A stretch of DNA of 64,000 nucleotides from Vibrio splendidus (lineage in GTDB: Bacteria > Pseudomonadota > Gammaproteobacteria > Enterobacterales > Vibrionaceae), in contig NZ_CP031055.1 in the NCBI RefSeq assembly GCF_003345295.1, forward strand, positions 3,410,001 through 3,474,000. The letters run 5' to 3'. The notes beneath the pieces were generated by a model. That model was not told where the DNA came from, made no database searches, and saw only the letters and a program-made list of their open reading frames with translations. Each line of letters opens with the position of its first letter. Position 1 is the stretch's first letter. The position numbers were made by a program, and so were the translations under genes. Positions 52,661 to 61,820 of this stretch are shown in pieces.

Positions 52661-53764
52661 ATGAACATTGTAGTTACTGGCGCACAAGGATTTATTGGTA
52701 AAAACCTGTGTGTGATGTTGTCAGAAAAAGGATATGACTCTGTTATTCAGATTGATCGAGACACTCCACAAGATGACATTAAAAGGGCACTTGAAAGTGC
52801 CGATTTTGTTTACCACCTAGCGGGAATCAATCGCCCTACAAATCAGTCTGAGTTTTCTACAGGTAACGCGGACTTTACCAAATTTGTGGTGAATGAATTA
52901 AAAGCTAATGGTCGTAATACGCCCATTATGCTGAGCTCTTCTATACAAGCTAGTTTGGATAACGCTTATGGCGCGAGTAAAGCGCAAGCGGAGGCCTTGT
53001 TAGCTGATTATGGTAAAGACACTGATGCGGGTACTTTCATTTATCGTTTCCCTAATGTCTTTGGTAAATGGTGTCGACCAAACTACAACTCATTTGTGGC
53101 GACGTTCTGTCACAACATCGTGAACGGCATTGAGATCAACATCCACGACCCTAGTGCTCCAGTCACCTTGGTATATATTGATGACGTGTGTCAGGCGTTA
53201 ATTACCCTACTCGAAGGCAATGTAGATAGTGGCTTGAAACAAGTTCCGGTGGAATACAACACAACAGTAGGTGAAATTGCCAATCTTCTTAACGCATTCA
53301 AAGAGAGTCGCGACAATCTAATCACTGAGCATGTGGGCACAGGCTTAACTCGCGCGTTGTACTCGACTTATTTGAGTTATTTCGAACCGTCTAAATTCCA
53401 CTACACTTTACCGAAATACGGCGATGAGCGTGGTGTATTCTGTGAAATGCTTAAGACGAAAGAGTCGGGTCAATTCTCATTCTTTACGGCTCACAAAGGC
53501 ATAACACGTGGTGGTCATTATCATCATTCTAAGAATGAGAAGTTTTTGGTGATTAAAGGTGAGGCCATATTCAAATTTGAGCATGTTGTCACTGGTGAGC
53601 GATACGAACTAGCTGTTAACTCTGATGAAGCGACGGTGGTAGAAACGGTACCGGGTTGGAGTCATGACATCACCAACACAGGTGAAGAAGAGTTGATAGT
53701 GATGCTGTGGGCGAACGAGATATTCGATAGAGAAGCCCCGGACACGATAGCTAAACCACTGTAA
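52661..53764 (+). CDS. fnlB: UDP-2-acetamido-2,6-dideoxy-hexulose reductase (FnlB/CapF type)
   Basis: This 367-residue bifunctional protein has an N-terminal SDR domain (VTGAQGFIGKNLCVML, residues 5-20; YGASKAQAE) and a C-terminal cupin domain (about 250-367; DERGVFCEMLKTKESGQFS, GGHYHHSKNEKFLVI), the CapF architecture. It epimerises and reduces the FnlA product. Its ATG is the base after the fnlA stop, and its own stop overlaps the start of fnlC. Confidence 0.93.
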   Translation: MNIVVTGAQGFIGKNLCVMLSEKGYDSVIQIDRDTPQDDIKRALESADFVYHLAGINRPTNQSEFSTGNADFTKFVVNELKANGRNTPIMLSSSIQASLDNAYGASKAQAEALLADYGKDTDAGTFIYRFPNVFGKWCRPNYNSFVATFCHNIVNGIEINIHDPSAPVTLVYIDDVCQALITLLEGNVDSGLKQVPVEYNTTVGEIANLLNAFKESRDNLITEHVGTGLTRALYSTYLSYFEPSKFHYTLPKYGDERGVFCEMLKTKESGQFSFFTAHKGITRGGHYHHSKNEKFLVIKGEAIFKFEHVVTGERYELAVNSDEATVVETVPGWSHDITNTGEEELIVMLWANEIFDREAPDTIAKPL

Positions 53765-54912
53765 TGATTAAGAGAACTATAATGAAGAAATTAAAAGTTA
53801 TGTCGGTAGTGGGGACCCGTCCTGAGATTATCCGGTTGTCACGTGTATTGGCTAAACTCGATGAGCATTGCGAACACATTTTGGTTCATACTGGTCAAAA
53901 CTACGATTATGAACTCAATGAAGTTTTCTTCAACGACCTTGGTGTCCGTAAGCCAGATTATTTTTTGAATGCAGCTGGTAAAAATGCAGCAGTGACGATC
54001 GGACAAGTCATCATCAAAGTCGATGAAGTATTGGAAGAGGTGGAGCCTAGTGCAATGCTTGTGCTTGGTGATACTAATTCATGCATCTCGGCTATTCCTG
54101 CTAAACGTCGTAAGATCCCTATCTTTCATATGGAAGCGGGTAACCGTTGTTTTGACCAACGTGTGCCGGAAGAAACGAATAGAAAGATAGTTGACCACAC
54201 TGCTGATATCAACCTGACGTACAGCACGATTGCACGAGATTACCTCATTGCGGAAGGTCTGCCTGCGGACCGAGTGATCAAAACGGGTAGTCCTATGTTT
54301 GAGGTTCTGAACCATTATATGCCTGAAATCGATGGTTCAGATGTACTTGAACGTTTAGATTTAGAAAAAGGCCAATTCTTCGTAGTTAGCGCACACCGTG
54401 AAGAAAATGTGGATTCACCAAAACAGTTGCTGAAACTTGCAGATACGCTGAACACAGTAGCTGAGAAATATAATCTTCCTGTTATTGTGTCGACTCACCC
54501 TCGAACGCGTAATCGCATTGAAGCACAAGGGCTAGAGTTCCATCCTAACATTCAACTTCTTAAGCCTCTTGGCTTCCATGATTATAACCATCTGCAAAAG
54601 AACGCTAAAGCGGTTCTTTCTGATAGTGGAACAATCAATGAAGAAGCTTCGATCATGAACTTTCCTGCATTGAACTTACGTGAAGCGCACGAACGTCCTG
54701 AGGGTATGGAAGAAGCATTTGTCATGATGGTTGGCCTTGATGTTGAACGAGTGTTACAAGGTTTGGCTATATTAGAGTCTCAACCGACGGGTGATGAGCG
54801 CTTGCTAAGAGAAGTTTACGATTACTCAATGCCGAACGTCTCCGATAAAGTAGTTCGCATCGTTCATTCTTATACTGACTATGTTAAGCGTGTTGTCTGG
54901 AAAGAGTACTAA
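53764..54912 (+). CDS. fnlC: UDP-N-acetyl sugar 2-epimerase forming UDP-L-FucNAc (FnlC/CapG type)
   Basis: This 382-residue UDP-GlcNAc 2-epimerase homologue has VVGTRPEIIRLSRV near the N terminus, HTGQNYDYELNEVFF, HMEAGNRCFDQRVPEE and SAHREENVD. It inverts C2 to give UDP-L-FucNAc, completing the pathway of fnlA and fnlB. Start could be ATG 53764 (overlapping the previous stop) or ATG 53782; the first six residues are not conserved. Its stop overlaps the next ATG. Confidence 0.93.
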   Translation: MIKRTIMKKLKVMSVVGTRPEIIRLSRVLAKLDEHCEHILVHTGQNYDYELNEVFFNDLGVRKPDYFLNAAGKNAAVTIGQVIIKVDEVLEEVEPSAMLVLGDTNSCISAIPAKRRKIPIFHMEAGNRCFDQRVPEETNRKIVDHTADINLTYSTIARDYLIAEGLPADRVIKTGSPMFEVLNHYMPEIDGSDVLERLDLEKGQFFVVSAHREENVDSPKQLLKLADTLNTVAEKYNLPVIVSTHPRTRNRIEAQGLEFHPNIQLLKPLGFHDYNHLQKNAKAVLSDSGTINEEASIMNFPALNLREAHERPEGMEEAFVMMVGLDVERVLQGLAILESQPTGDERLLREVYDYSMPNVSDKVVRIVHSYTDYVKRVVWKEY

Positions 54913-56114
54913 TGAGACTCGCGTTAATCGTTGACGATTATTTGCCCCACAGTACACGTGTTGGGTCAAAGATGATGCATGAACTTGCTCTAGAGTTAAT
55001 AGCGCAAGGGCATGAAGTCACGGTTGTCACCCCTCACTTTGATAAGGATATGCCAACTCTTATTGAAGAACAATTTGATGGGGTTGCAGTTTGGCGCTTT
55101 CTTTCTGGTCAAATAAAGGATGTGCCTAAGGTTAAACGAGCCATCAATGAAACATTGCTTTCCCACAAGGCTTGGAGTGCTATTCAAGGTAAAGTCGGTA
55201 AAGATACATTTGATGGGGTTGTTTACTATTCTCCCTCAATTTTTTTCGGGTCATTAGCATCAAAACTGAAAAAGCGCTGCAAGTGTTATAGTTATCTCGT
55301 TTTACGTGATTTCTTTCCTCAATGGGCTATTGACTCGGGTTTGATGAAAGAAGGTTCTTTAATTGAGCGTTACTTTAGGTTTTTTGAATCTTTTTCTTAT
55401 CGCCAAGCCGATACCATTGGCGTTATGTCGGAAAAAAATCTAGAGATATTCAATTCTAATACTGAGTTGCGCTATCCAACCACCATACTGCGAAATTGGG
55501 CCAACCTCTCCCCTCATTACCTTCCAGGTAAGGTAAGCAACTTGAGAGAACGATTAGGATTGAATGACGAAGTCATTTATTTTTATGGTGGTAACATCGG
55601 TCACGCTCAAGATATGGCGAACTTGATGCGCCTAGCTAAAAGTATGCAATGCTTCGATAAAGCACACTTTCTTTTTCTAGGACAGGGTGATGAAGTCAAG
55701 TTAGTGAATGACTTAATGAAAGAGTGGGATTTAACCAATTGCTCTTATCTCCCTTCTGTTTCTCAAGATGAGTTCAAAGATATTCTAGCTCAAGTCGATG
55801 TCGGACTCTTTTCTTTATCTGCCCAGCACAGTGCTCATAATTTCCCTGGCAAGCTACTAGGGTATATGGTTCAGTCATTGCCCATCTTAGGTAGTGTGAA
55901 TAAAGGGAACGACTTAATGGATTTAGTGAATGCAAATCATGCCGGGTTGATTAGTGTTAATGGCGACGATGGTGTTTTCTTTGAAAATGCGAGCAAACTA
56001 CAAAGTGATGTAGAGTTAAGAAAGAGTATCGGAGATTCAGGCTATCAGTTACTGAAGAAAGAATTTGCAGTAGGGAACATAGCGCGTTCAATCGTTGAGT
56101 CGTTGAGTCGTTGA
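54912..56114 (+). CDS. wbuB: WbuB-like glycosyltransferase (probable L-FucNAc transferase)
   Basis: This 400-residue GT4 protein has RLALIVDDYLPHSTRVGSKM at its N terminus, YLVLRDFFPQWAIDSGLM, YFYGGNIGHAQDMANLM and NFPGKLLGYMVQSLPILG, as in WbuB proteins encoded right after fnlABC in E. coli O26-like clusters, where WbuB transfers L-FucNAc. The last residues (VESLSR) and the stop codon lie in an octanucleotide tandem repeat. It is the last gene of the operon, with a terminator 36 bases later. Confidence 0.88.
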   Translation: MRLALIVDDYLPHSTRVGSKMMHELALELIAQGHEVTVVTPHFDKDMPTLIEEQFDGVAVWRFLSGQIKDVPKVKRAINETLLSHKAWSAIQGKVGKDTFDGVVYYSPSIFFGSLASKLKKRCKCYSYLVLRDFFPQWAIDSGLMKEGSLIERYFRFFESFSYRQADTIGVMSEKNLEIFNSNTELRYPTTILRNWANLSPHYLPGKVSNLRERLGLNDEVIYFYGGNIGHAQDMANLMRLAKSMQCFDKAHFLFLGQGDEVKLVNDLMKEWDLTNCSYLPSVSQDEFKDILAQVDVGLFSLSAQHSAHNFPGKLLGYMVQSLPILGSVNKGNDLMDLVNANHAGLISVNGDDGVFFENASKLQSDVELRKSIGDSGYQLLKKEFAVGNIARSIVESLSR

Positions 56115-56124
56115 GTCGTTGAGT
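56093..56124. repeat. four tandem copies of CGTTGAGT over a stop codon
   Basis: Four perfect 8-base units span the 3' end and stop codon of the wbuB-like gene. A change in copy number shifts the reading frame and would alter the last few residues. Confidence 0.9.
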
Positions 56125-56149
56125 CTTTCCCAATAGTCTTATGTAAAAG

Positions 56150-56177
56150 AGAGGATCCTTCGCGATCCTCTTTTTTA
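56150..56177 (+). terminator. rho-independent terminator of the kds-fnl operon
   Basis: AGAGGATC and GATCCTCT form the stem around a 6-base loop (CTTCGC), followed by a T run. Confidence 0.88.
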
Positions 56178-56390
56178 TAATAAAAACGACAACTTAGTTG
56201 GGTGTCCGTCTCAGTGCTGAGACGAAATTGAGACGGTTTACTTTATGTTGATCCTTCCCAATAGGTGAGGACTCTTGGCTTACTAGGGAGCGCTGCCTTC
56301 TTTCAGTACCACGCAAGTTCAAAACAGCTTACCATTCATAGCTACTCAATAATAACGGAAATAAAATAACAACTAAAAAGGTTTAACCCC

Positions 56391-57470
56391 ATGTCACTGT
56401 TTGAATACGTTATCGAACTCTCTATGTTTTTCTTTCTCTCCTTTTCGGTGTTGTACTGCATGCGTAAAGTGGGCTATGTCATTGGCTTGGTCGATAAACC
56501 GAATACCAGAAAACATCATGAAGGTGTGGTTCCTTTGGTGGGTGGGATCTCTCTCTGCATTACCGTGTTGTACTTCCTTTACGTGAATGCGGATGAATTC
56601 AAGAGGGTTGAGATAGCCGCAGCGTGTTTGACGGTATTGGTATTGATTGGGGTGGCCGACGACCGTTTTGACATCAGTTTTAAGCTCCGAATGGGCGTTC
56701 AAGCTATCTTAGCTTTGGTCATCATGAACTATACGGGGTTAACCCTCTCTCATGTAGGTAATGTGTTCGGATTGGGTGTGCTGGATTTCCCTATAGTGGT
56801 CGATAGCATTGTTACTGTCATTGCCGTGATCGGTGCCATTAACGCCTTTAACATGGTCGATGGTATTGATGGGCTATTGGGTGGTTTGAGCATGGTGGTC
56901 TTTGCATCGTTAGGTGTGGTGTTCTTCGCTTATGAACTCGAGTTTTATACCTTTTTTATGGCAGTGATGGTGGTGATTCTATTGCCCTTCGTTCTGTTCA
57001 ATTTGGGTTATTTTGGCAAATTGCGTAAAGTGTTTATGGGCGATGCCGGTAGCATGATGATCGGCTTCATTGTCATCTGGGTTTTAATTGGAGGGACACA
57101 GTCTGAAGAGGGGCCTTATATTATTCGCCCTGTAACAGCCTTATGGTTAATCGCAGTGCCTTTGATTGATATGATGGCCATTATGATCCGTCGGATTCGT
57201 AAAGGGCACTCTCCATTCAAACCCGACCGTGAGCATTTTCACCACATTATGCAACGCATCGGTTTTACACCGCGTGAGTCTTTAGTAGTGATTTGCTTGG
57301 TGCAGTTGGTCTATTCTACTTTGGGCCTCTTAGGCGAATACTTCCAAGTGCCTGAATATGTTATGTTCTACACCATTGTGGCGTGTTTCTTATTCCACAC
57401 TTACGCGATGACGCACTCGTTTAAGATGGCGAAGATAGTAAGAAAGTGGAAGAAGCTAGAAGCGAAATAG
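56391..57470 (+). CDS. wecA: WecA/MraY-family phosphoglycosyltransferase
   Basis: This 359-residue polytopic enzyme transfers GlcNAc-1-phosphate or a related sugar phosphate to undecaprenyl phosphate. LVDKPNTRKHHEGVVPLVGG (residues about 37-56), AFNMVDGIDGLLGG with the catalytic Asp residues, MGDAGSMMIGF and HFHHIMQRIGFTPR are WecA signatures. About ten hydrophobic segments are present. It lies after the terminator of the capsule operon, so it has its own promoter in 56178-56390. A close paralogue is encoded convergently about 300 bases downstream. Confidence 0.92.
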   Translation: MSLFEYVIELSMFFFLSFSVLYCMRKVGYVIGLVDKPNTRKHHEGVVPLVGGISLCITVLYFLYVNADEFKRVEIAAACLTVLVLIGVADDRFDISFKLRMGVQAILALVIMNYTGLTLSHVGNVFGLGVLDFPIVVDSIVTVIAVIGAINAFNMVDGIDGLLGGLSMVVFASLGVVFFAYELEFYTFFMAVMVVILLPFVLFNLGYFGKLRKVFMGDAGSMMIGFIVIWVLIGGTQSEEGPYIIRPVTALWLIAVPLIDMMAIMIRRIRKGHSPFKPDREHFHHIMQRIGFTPRESLVVICLVQLVYSTLGLLGEYFQVPEYVMFYTIVACFLFHTYAMTHSFKMAKIVRKWKKLEAK

Positions 57471-57523
57471 TTTGATGTGTCGTTAACGGACGGGTCTACT
57501 ATCGCAGTACTTAGCTGGTTAAA

Positions 57524-57600
57524 TTATAGAGTTATAGAGTTATAGAGTTATAGAGTTATAGAGTTATAGAGTTATAGAGTTATAGAGTTATAGAGTTATA
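57524..57600. repeat. octanucleotide tandem repeat (TTATAGAG), 9.6 copies
   Basis: Nine perfect TTATAGAG units plus five bases stand between the two convergent wecA paralogues, just before their shared terminator. Confidence 0.95.
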
Positions 57601-57638
57601 TCAGTTAAGTCACAATAGTTTAGACTAAGACAAACATA

Positions 57639-57679
57639 AAAAAAGGGCCCAATTTCATATCGAGATTGGGCCCTTTTTT
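57639..57679. terminator. bidirectional terminator between convergent wecA genes
   Basis: A long stem (AAAAAAGGGCCCAAT / ATTGGGCCCTTTTTT) with an 11-base loop has A and T runs on both sides, so it can stop transcription from either direction. Confidence 0.9.
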
Positions 57680-57766
57680 CGTTTAGCTTGAGAAGTTTTA
57701 GATGTGAGCGCTTTTGCTCTGAATCATCTTCACTTGAAACCTAAGCCATTAATACACTTCTAATTA

Positions 57767-58831
57767 TTAGTACACTTTCTCAGGAAGGTTACGATAACTT
57801 CTAATCCAACTTGTGATGCGCCAAACATAGCTCATGGCTACAGTGTATGAAGCAAAACACATCATAAACAGGATGAACATGGTCGATTCAGCTATCTCTA
57901 GGAACTCTCCGTAGATACCGAAGCCTGCAAAGCTACTTGCGATAGCACAAATGATGGCGAGCGTTTGTCGTGATGTAAAACCAAGACGCTGGAAGATGTG
58001 GTGTAGGTGTTCACGGTCAGGCTTGAAAGGGGAGTCACCGCGGCGCACGCGTCGGAACATGATCGCAGTCATATCCATCAGTGGCACTGCAATCAACCAC
58101 AGTGCAGTTATTGGTCTCATCATAGCTTCTGATGGATCTTGGCTTGCGCCCAGCAGTAACCAAATCACAGTAAAGCCAATCATCATGCTGCCAGCATCCC
58201 CCATGAAAACTCTACGCTCTCGTCCAAGAATACCAAGATTCATTAAGATATAGGGAATAGTCGCGGCAATGAATACAGCACACAAGTAAGCTAAGCCGTG
58301 TTGACTGTCGATTTTGAGCAAAATGGCGATACCCGCAAAGGTCACAATCGCAAGGCCACCCAACAGGCCATCAATGCCATCGACCATATTGAACGCATTG
58401 ATAGCACCAATCACAGCAAGTACCGTAACTACAGGGCTAAGAAACCCTAAGTGCAGTTCTCCGGTTCCAAAGAGGTTACCAATGTGCTCTAGTCGGATAT
58501 CGGCGAAATACATCATGCAAATGGAGAGGATCGCTTGAACCACAAGGCGAATCTTGAAACTGATATCGAATTTGTCATCAAGAGCGCCGATAAAAATCAG
58601 CGCGGCGATAGAGGCTAAAAAGAGCTGGCTATGGGGGATCACATCGGAGTGCGTGAGGATAAACTGGCCTATCGATAAACTGATAGCGATACCGCCGACA
58701 AGTGGGATAGCGCCCTTGTGCAGCTTTCTTTCATTGGGTTTATCTACTAAGCCGATGACTTTTGCTACTTTTCGCATTAAAAAGAGTGAGGAAAAGGAGA
58801 AGAAACCAACAAATGATAGCTCTAATAACAT
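57767..58831 (-). CDS. wecA: second WecA/MraY-family phosphoglycosyltransferase
   Basis: This 354-residue protein has the same architecture as the WecA protein on the plus strand: VGLVDKPNERKLHKGAIPL-type start (IGLVDKPNERKLHKGAIPLV), AFNMVDGIDGLLGG, MGDAGSMMIGF and HLHHIFQRLGFTSRQ. ATG 58831 is chosen because the mature family start MLLELSFVGFF follows it; the longer frame adds 15 unconserved residues. Two such enzymes side by side suggest separate initiation for different glycans, for example one for O-antigen and one for the capsule. Confidence 0.92.
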   Translation of the reverse strand: MLLELSFVGFFSFSSLFLMRKVAKVIGLVDKPNERKLHKGAIPLVGGIAISLSIGQFILTHSDVIPHSQLFLASIAALIFIGALDDKFDISFKIRLVVQAILSICMMYFADIRLEHIGNLFGTGELHLGFLSPVVTVLAVIGAINAFNMVDGIDGLLGGLAIVTFAGIAILLKIDSQHGLAYLCAVFIAATIPYILMNLGILGRERRVFMGDAGSMMIGFTVIWLLLGASQDPSEAMMRPITALWLIAVPLMDMTAIMFRRVRRGDSPFKPDREHLHHIFQRLGFTSRQTLAIICAIASSFAGFGIYGEFLEIAESTMFILFMMCFASYTVAMSYVWRITSWIRSYRNLPEKVY

Positions 58832-59182
58832 GATGAACTCTAGCCAATTTTTTGTATGAAGTTTAATTGCGTGCATCTTACGTTAAAAGTATCAATATGT
58901 ACACTCAGTTGAGTATGTTTTGTTCGTTGTTTTTTGAGTGTGACATTTGGTTTTAGTATGCAATTTAATGTTAATTAAGAATGGTGGCTACGCTGCTTTA
59001 GTCAATATTATTGCTTAGTCTTTGTAGGTGCCTTAAACACAAAATGACGCTTTTTTTCACATTCGATTATCCTACCTGCGCCCTTTCTTGATCTTCCACT
59101 ACAGTTTTGACTGTAAACTGTAGTAAAATTACGCTAATTTGTTTTTATACCGATTTATTTTGAATTGAACGAGGTCAGTCCT
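58832..59182 (+). other. divergent intergenic region of wecA and gpmM
   Basis: About 350 bases with no gene. It must contain promoters in both directions. A small palindrome (ACTCAGTTGAGT, near 58903) and a TTGACT near 59106, a possible -35 for gpmM, are all that stand out. Confidence 0.4.
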
Positions 59183-60715
59183 ATGTCAGCTAAGAAGCCA
59201 ATGGCTCTAGTGATCCTTGACGGTTACGGTTACCGTGAAGACAACCAAGACAACGCTATCGCGAACGCTAATACACCCGTATTAGACGGTCTTATTGCTA
59301 ACCAACCTAACACGCTAATCTCGGCTTCTGGCTTAGATGTAGGCCTACCAGATGGCCAAATGGGTAACTCCGAAGTGGGTCACACCAACATCGGTGCGGG
59401 TCGCGTGGTATACCAAGATTTAACGCGCATTACTAAATCAATCGCAGACGGCGAATTCGGTCAAACTGAAGCGCTAGTAAATGCTGTAGATAAAGCGGTT
59501 AAAGCAGACAAAGCCGTGCACATCATGGGTCTTATGTCTCCAGGTGGCGTTCACTCTCATGAAGATCACATCTACGCAGCCGTTGAAATGGCAGCAGAGC
59601 GTGGCGCAGAGAAAATCTACCTACACGCATTCCTAGACGGTCGTGATACACCGCCACGTAGCGCAGAAAATACACTAGCACGCTTCCAAGAGTTGTTCGC
59701 TAAGTTAGGTAAAGGCCGTGTGGCTTCGCTTATTGGTCGTTACTACGCAATGGACCGCGACAACAACTGGGATCGCGTTCAAGAATCTTACGACCTACTG
59801 ACTCAAGCGAAAGGTGAATTCACGTTTGATACAGCTGTTGCTGGCCTAGAAGCGGCTTACGCTCGTGATGAAAACGATGAGTTCGTGAAAGCGACGGAAA
59901 TCAAAGCAGAAGGCGAAGAATCTGCCGCTATCGTTGATGGCGATGCGGTTATCTTCATGAACTACCGTGCTGACCGTGCGCGTGAAATTACTCGTGCATT
60001 CGTACCTAACTTCGACGGTTTTGAGCGTAGTGTATTCCCAGCAATCGACTTTGTGATGCTGACTCAATACGCAGCAGACATCCCACTGCTTTGTGCATTC
60101 CCACCGGCTTCTTTAGAGAACACCTACGGCGAATGGCTATCGAAAGAAGGCAAAACGCAGCTACGTATCTCTGAAACAGAGAAATACGCGCACGTGACGT
60201 TCTTCTTCAACGGCGGTAAAGAAGACGAGTTTGAAGGCGAAGAGCGTCAGCTTGTTGCTTCTCCAAAAGTAGCGACTTACGACCTACAGCCAGAAATGAG
60301 CGCTCCAGAGCTAACTGAAAAGCTAGTTGCAGCAATCAAAGGCGGTAAATACGACGCTATCGTTTGTAACTTCCCTAACTGTGACATGGTTGGCCACACT
60401 GGCGTTTACGATGCAGCGGTTAAAGCGGTAGAGTCGCTAGACGAATGTCTGGGTAAAGTGGTTGAAGCAATCAAAGAAGCCGATGGCCAATTGCTAATCA
60501 CAGCTGACCACGGTAACGCGGAAATGATGGTAAACCCAGAAACGGGCGGCATCCACACGGCGCACACGAACCTACCTGTTCCACTTATCTATGTAGGTAG
60601 CAAAGACGTTGAGTTCAAAGAAGGTGGTAAGCTGTCTGACTTAGCACCAACGATGCTTTCTCTGTCTGGTATTGCAATTCCGGCTGAGATGTCAGGTGAC
60701 GTGATCGTTAAATAG
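59183..60715 (+). CDS. gpmM: 2,3-bisphosphoglycerate-independent phosphoglycerate mutase
   Basis: This glycolytic enzyme interconverts 3- and 2-phosphoglycerate using two Mn ions. From ATG 59183 it has 510 residues: MALVILDGYGYRED with metal Asp residues, GNSEVGHTNIGAGR with catalytic Ser63, FLDGRDTPPRS, and TADHGNAEMM near residue 440. It has codon use typical of a highly expressed gene. The in-frame ATG 18 bases upstream is not conserved. It is core metabolism and marks the end of the accessory polysaccharide region. Confidence 0.97.
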   Translation: MSAKKPMALVILDGYGYREDNQDNAIANANTPVLDGLIANQPNTLISASGLDVGLPDGQMGNSEVGHTNIGAGRVVYQDLTRITKSIADGEFGQTEALVNAVDKAVKADKAVHIMGLMSPGGVHSHEDHIYAAVEMAAERGAEKIYLHAFLDGRDTPPRSAENTLARFQELFAKLGKGRVASLIGRYYAMDRDNNWDRVQESYDLLTQAKGEFTFDTAVAGLEAAYARDENDEFVKATEIKAEGEESAAIVDGDAVIFMNYRADRAREITRAFVPNFDGFERSVFPAIDFVMLTQYAADIPLLCAFPPASLENTYGEWLSKEGKTQLRISETEKYAHVTFFFNGGKEDEFEGEERQLVASPKVATYDLQPEMSAPELTEKLVAAIKGGKYDAIVCNFPNCDMVGHTGVYDAAVKAVESLDECLGKVVEAIKEADGQLLITADHGNAEMMVNPETGGIHTAHTNLPVPLIYVGSKDVEFKEGGKLSDLAPTMLSLSGIAIPAEMSGDVIVK

Positions 60716-60739
60716 CTTTTAACTTTCATCGAATACTAG

Positions 60740-60772
60740 AACGGCTGCACGCGAGTGTGGCCGTTTTTTTTT
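60740..60772 (+). terminator. rho-independent terminator of gpmM
   Basis: An imperfect stem (ACGGCTGCAC / GTGTGGCCGT) with loop GCGA is followed by eight or more T residues. Confidence 0.85.
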
Positions 60773-61244
60773 GTGATTTTTTTGGACTCAATATTATACC
60801 AATCGTAGTAAATAGCAGGTCACCCTCACGTGTTAAAAACTTCGATAACTTCGTTAGAATTTTTACTTGTAGAATAACCACTTATCGAAACTTCCTATCG
60901 AAAAAATCAGCCTTGTTCTCAAGCTTTTTCCTGCTTCTATTTTATGGCTGATATGGCCGACCCCGATCTTGATGAGTCTGATTATGATCATAAGCATGAG
61001 TCTTGAGTCTGCTTATAAACATGAGCCTTCTTATAAACATAAGCATCGAAGCGAAATCTATTCATCCCCCATTGTTTAGCAAATGAACAAAACCTTGCAC
61101 ATCAATTTTGTTAGTGCTAATTTGCTAAGTATTGAACGATCGTTCAGTTTCAATCTAATATGATTGGTTTGATGAAGATAAACGCGATAAACCTTGGGGT
61201 GTTTTTCTATTCAAACTGTTCTATTTCTCATGGAAGTCAAAAGT
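60773..61244 (+). other. long intergenic stretch after gpmM
   Basis: About 470 bases without a supported gene. It contains short repeated words (CATGAG, CTTATAAACAT, near 60985-61045) and a 14-bp palindrome (61133-61146). The 64-codon frame from 60757 overlaps the terminator and is not credible. Confidence 0.5.
61133..61146. promoter_or_regulatory. perfect palindrome, possible TetR-family operator
   Basis: TGAACGATCGTTCA is a perfect 14-bp inverted repeat about 100 bases before the small membrane protein gene. Sequences of the TGAACG-CGTTCA type are typical operators of TetR/AcrR repressors. No such repressor gene is adjacent, so the link is an inference. Confidence 0.5.
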
Positions 61245-61727
61245 ATGAATAAAAAGACGCTTATTATGACATTTGTTGTCGGCTTGATGGCTAGTATCGC
61301 CTTTATCCTGATTCAGCCTTTGTTTGGTATGTCGACCCTGACATCTCGACACGCTGCTGCGTACGTGACGTTAGGTGGCTACGATCCAACGAGTGCATTG
61401 GTGTTGTCGTGGGTTGTGCATGTTGGCGTTTCATTGTGTTATGCCTTTCTTTCGAACCTTATTTTTATCTTCAATTCATCGCTTTCCGTCAACCTCATCC
61501 AAATCGCCGTATTGGGTTGGATAACCACGCTTATTGCAACGCCAGCCAATGAATGGGTGGTGAAACTGGTGACGACAAAACAATTTCCGCCTATCAGTTC
61601 GTTATCTGCACTGAACACCGATGTTGGGCCTAAGTTATGGCTGCATATTTTGTTTTTTGTTCTTATCGTTGGTGGGTTATGGCTGACGAAAAAACAACGT
61701 TTCGCTATGGCTGTTGCGAAGATTTAA
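61245..61727 (+). CDS. small integral membrane protein of unknown function
   Basis: This 160-residue protein has four hydrophobic segments (about 4-22, 44-70, 78-97 and 130-150). I do not recognise the family. ATG 61245 is chosen because it opens the first hydrophobic segment with a positively charged start (MNKKTLIM); upstream in-frame starts lack support. The gene stands alone, behind a palindrome resembling a TetR-type operator, and has no terminator with a clear T run. Confidence 0.65.
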   Translation: MNKKTLIMTFVVGLMASIAFILIQPLFGMSTLTSRHAAAYVTLGGYDPTSALVLSWVVHVGVSLCYAFLSNLIFIFNSSLSVNLIQIAVLGWITTLIATPANEWVVKLVTTKQFPPISSLSALNTDVGPKLWLHILFFVLIVGGLWLTKKQRFAMAVAKI

Positions 61728-61820
61728 AGGGCTGTCGCGAAGATTTAAAGAGCACTTAAATAGCTATCTTGGTTTATTCGGCTACCTGTTTGTTTGCCAT
61801 TTTTAGCTCGTTGTCTACTA

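Noticed and set aside
56207..56224. Insertion-sequence end at CGTCTCAGTGCTGAGACG
   Set aside because: The palindrome is perfect but no transposase fragment or matching second end is visible nearby.
60757..60951. 64-codon ORF after gpmM
   Set aside because: It begins inside the T run of the gpmM terminator and has no ribosome site.
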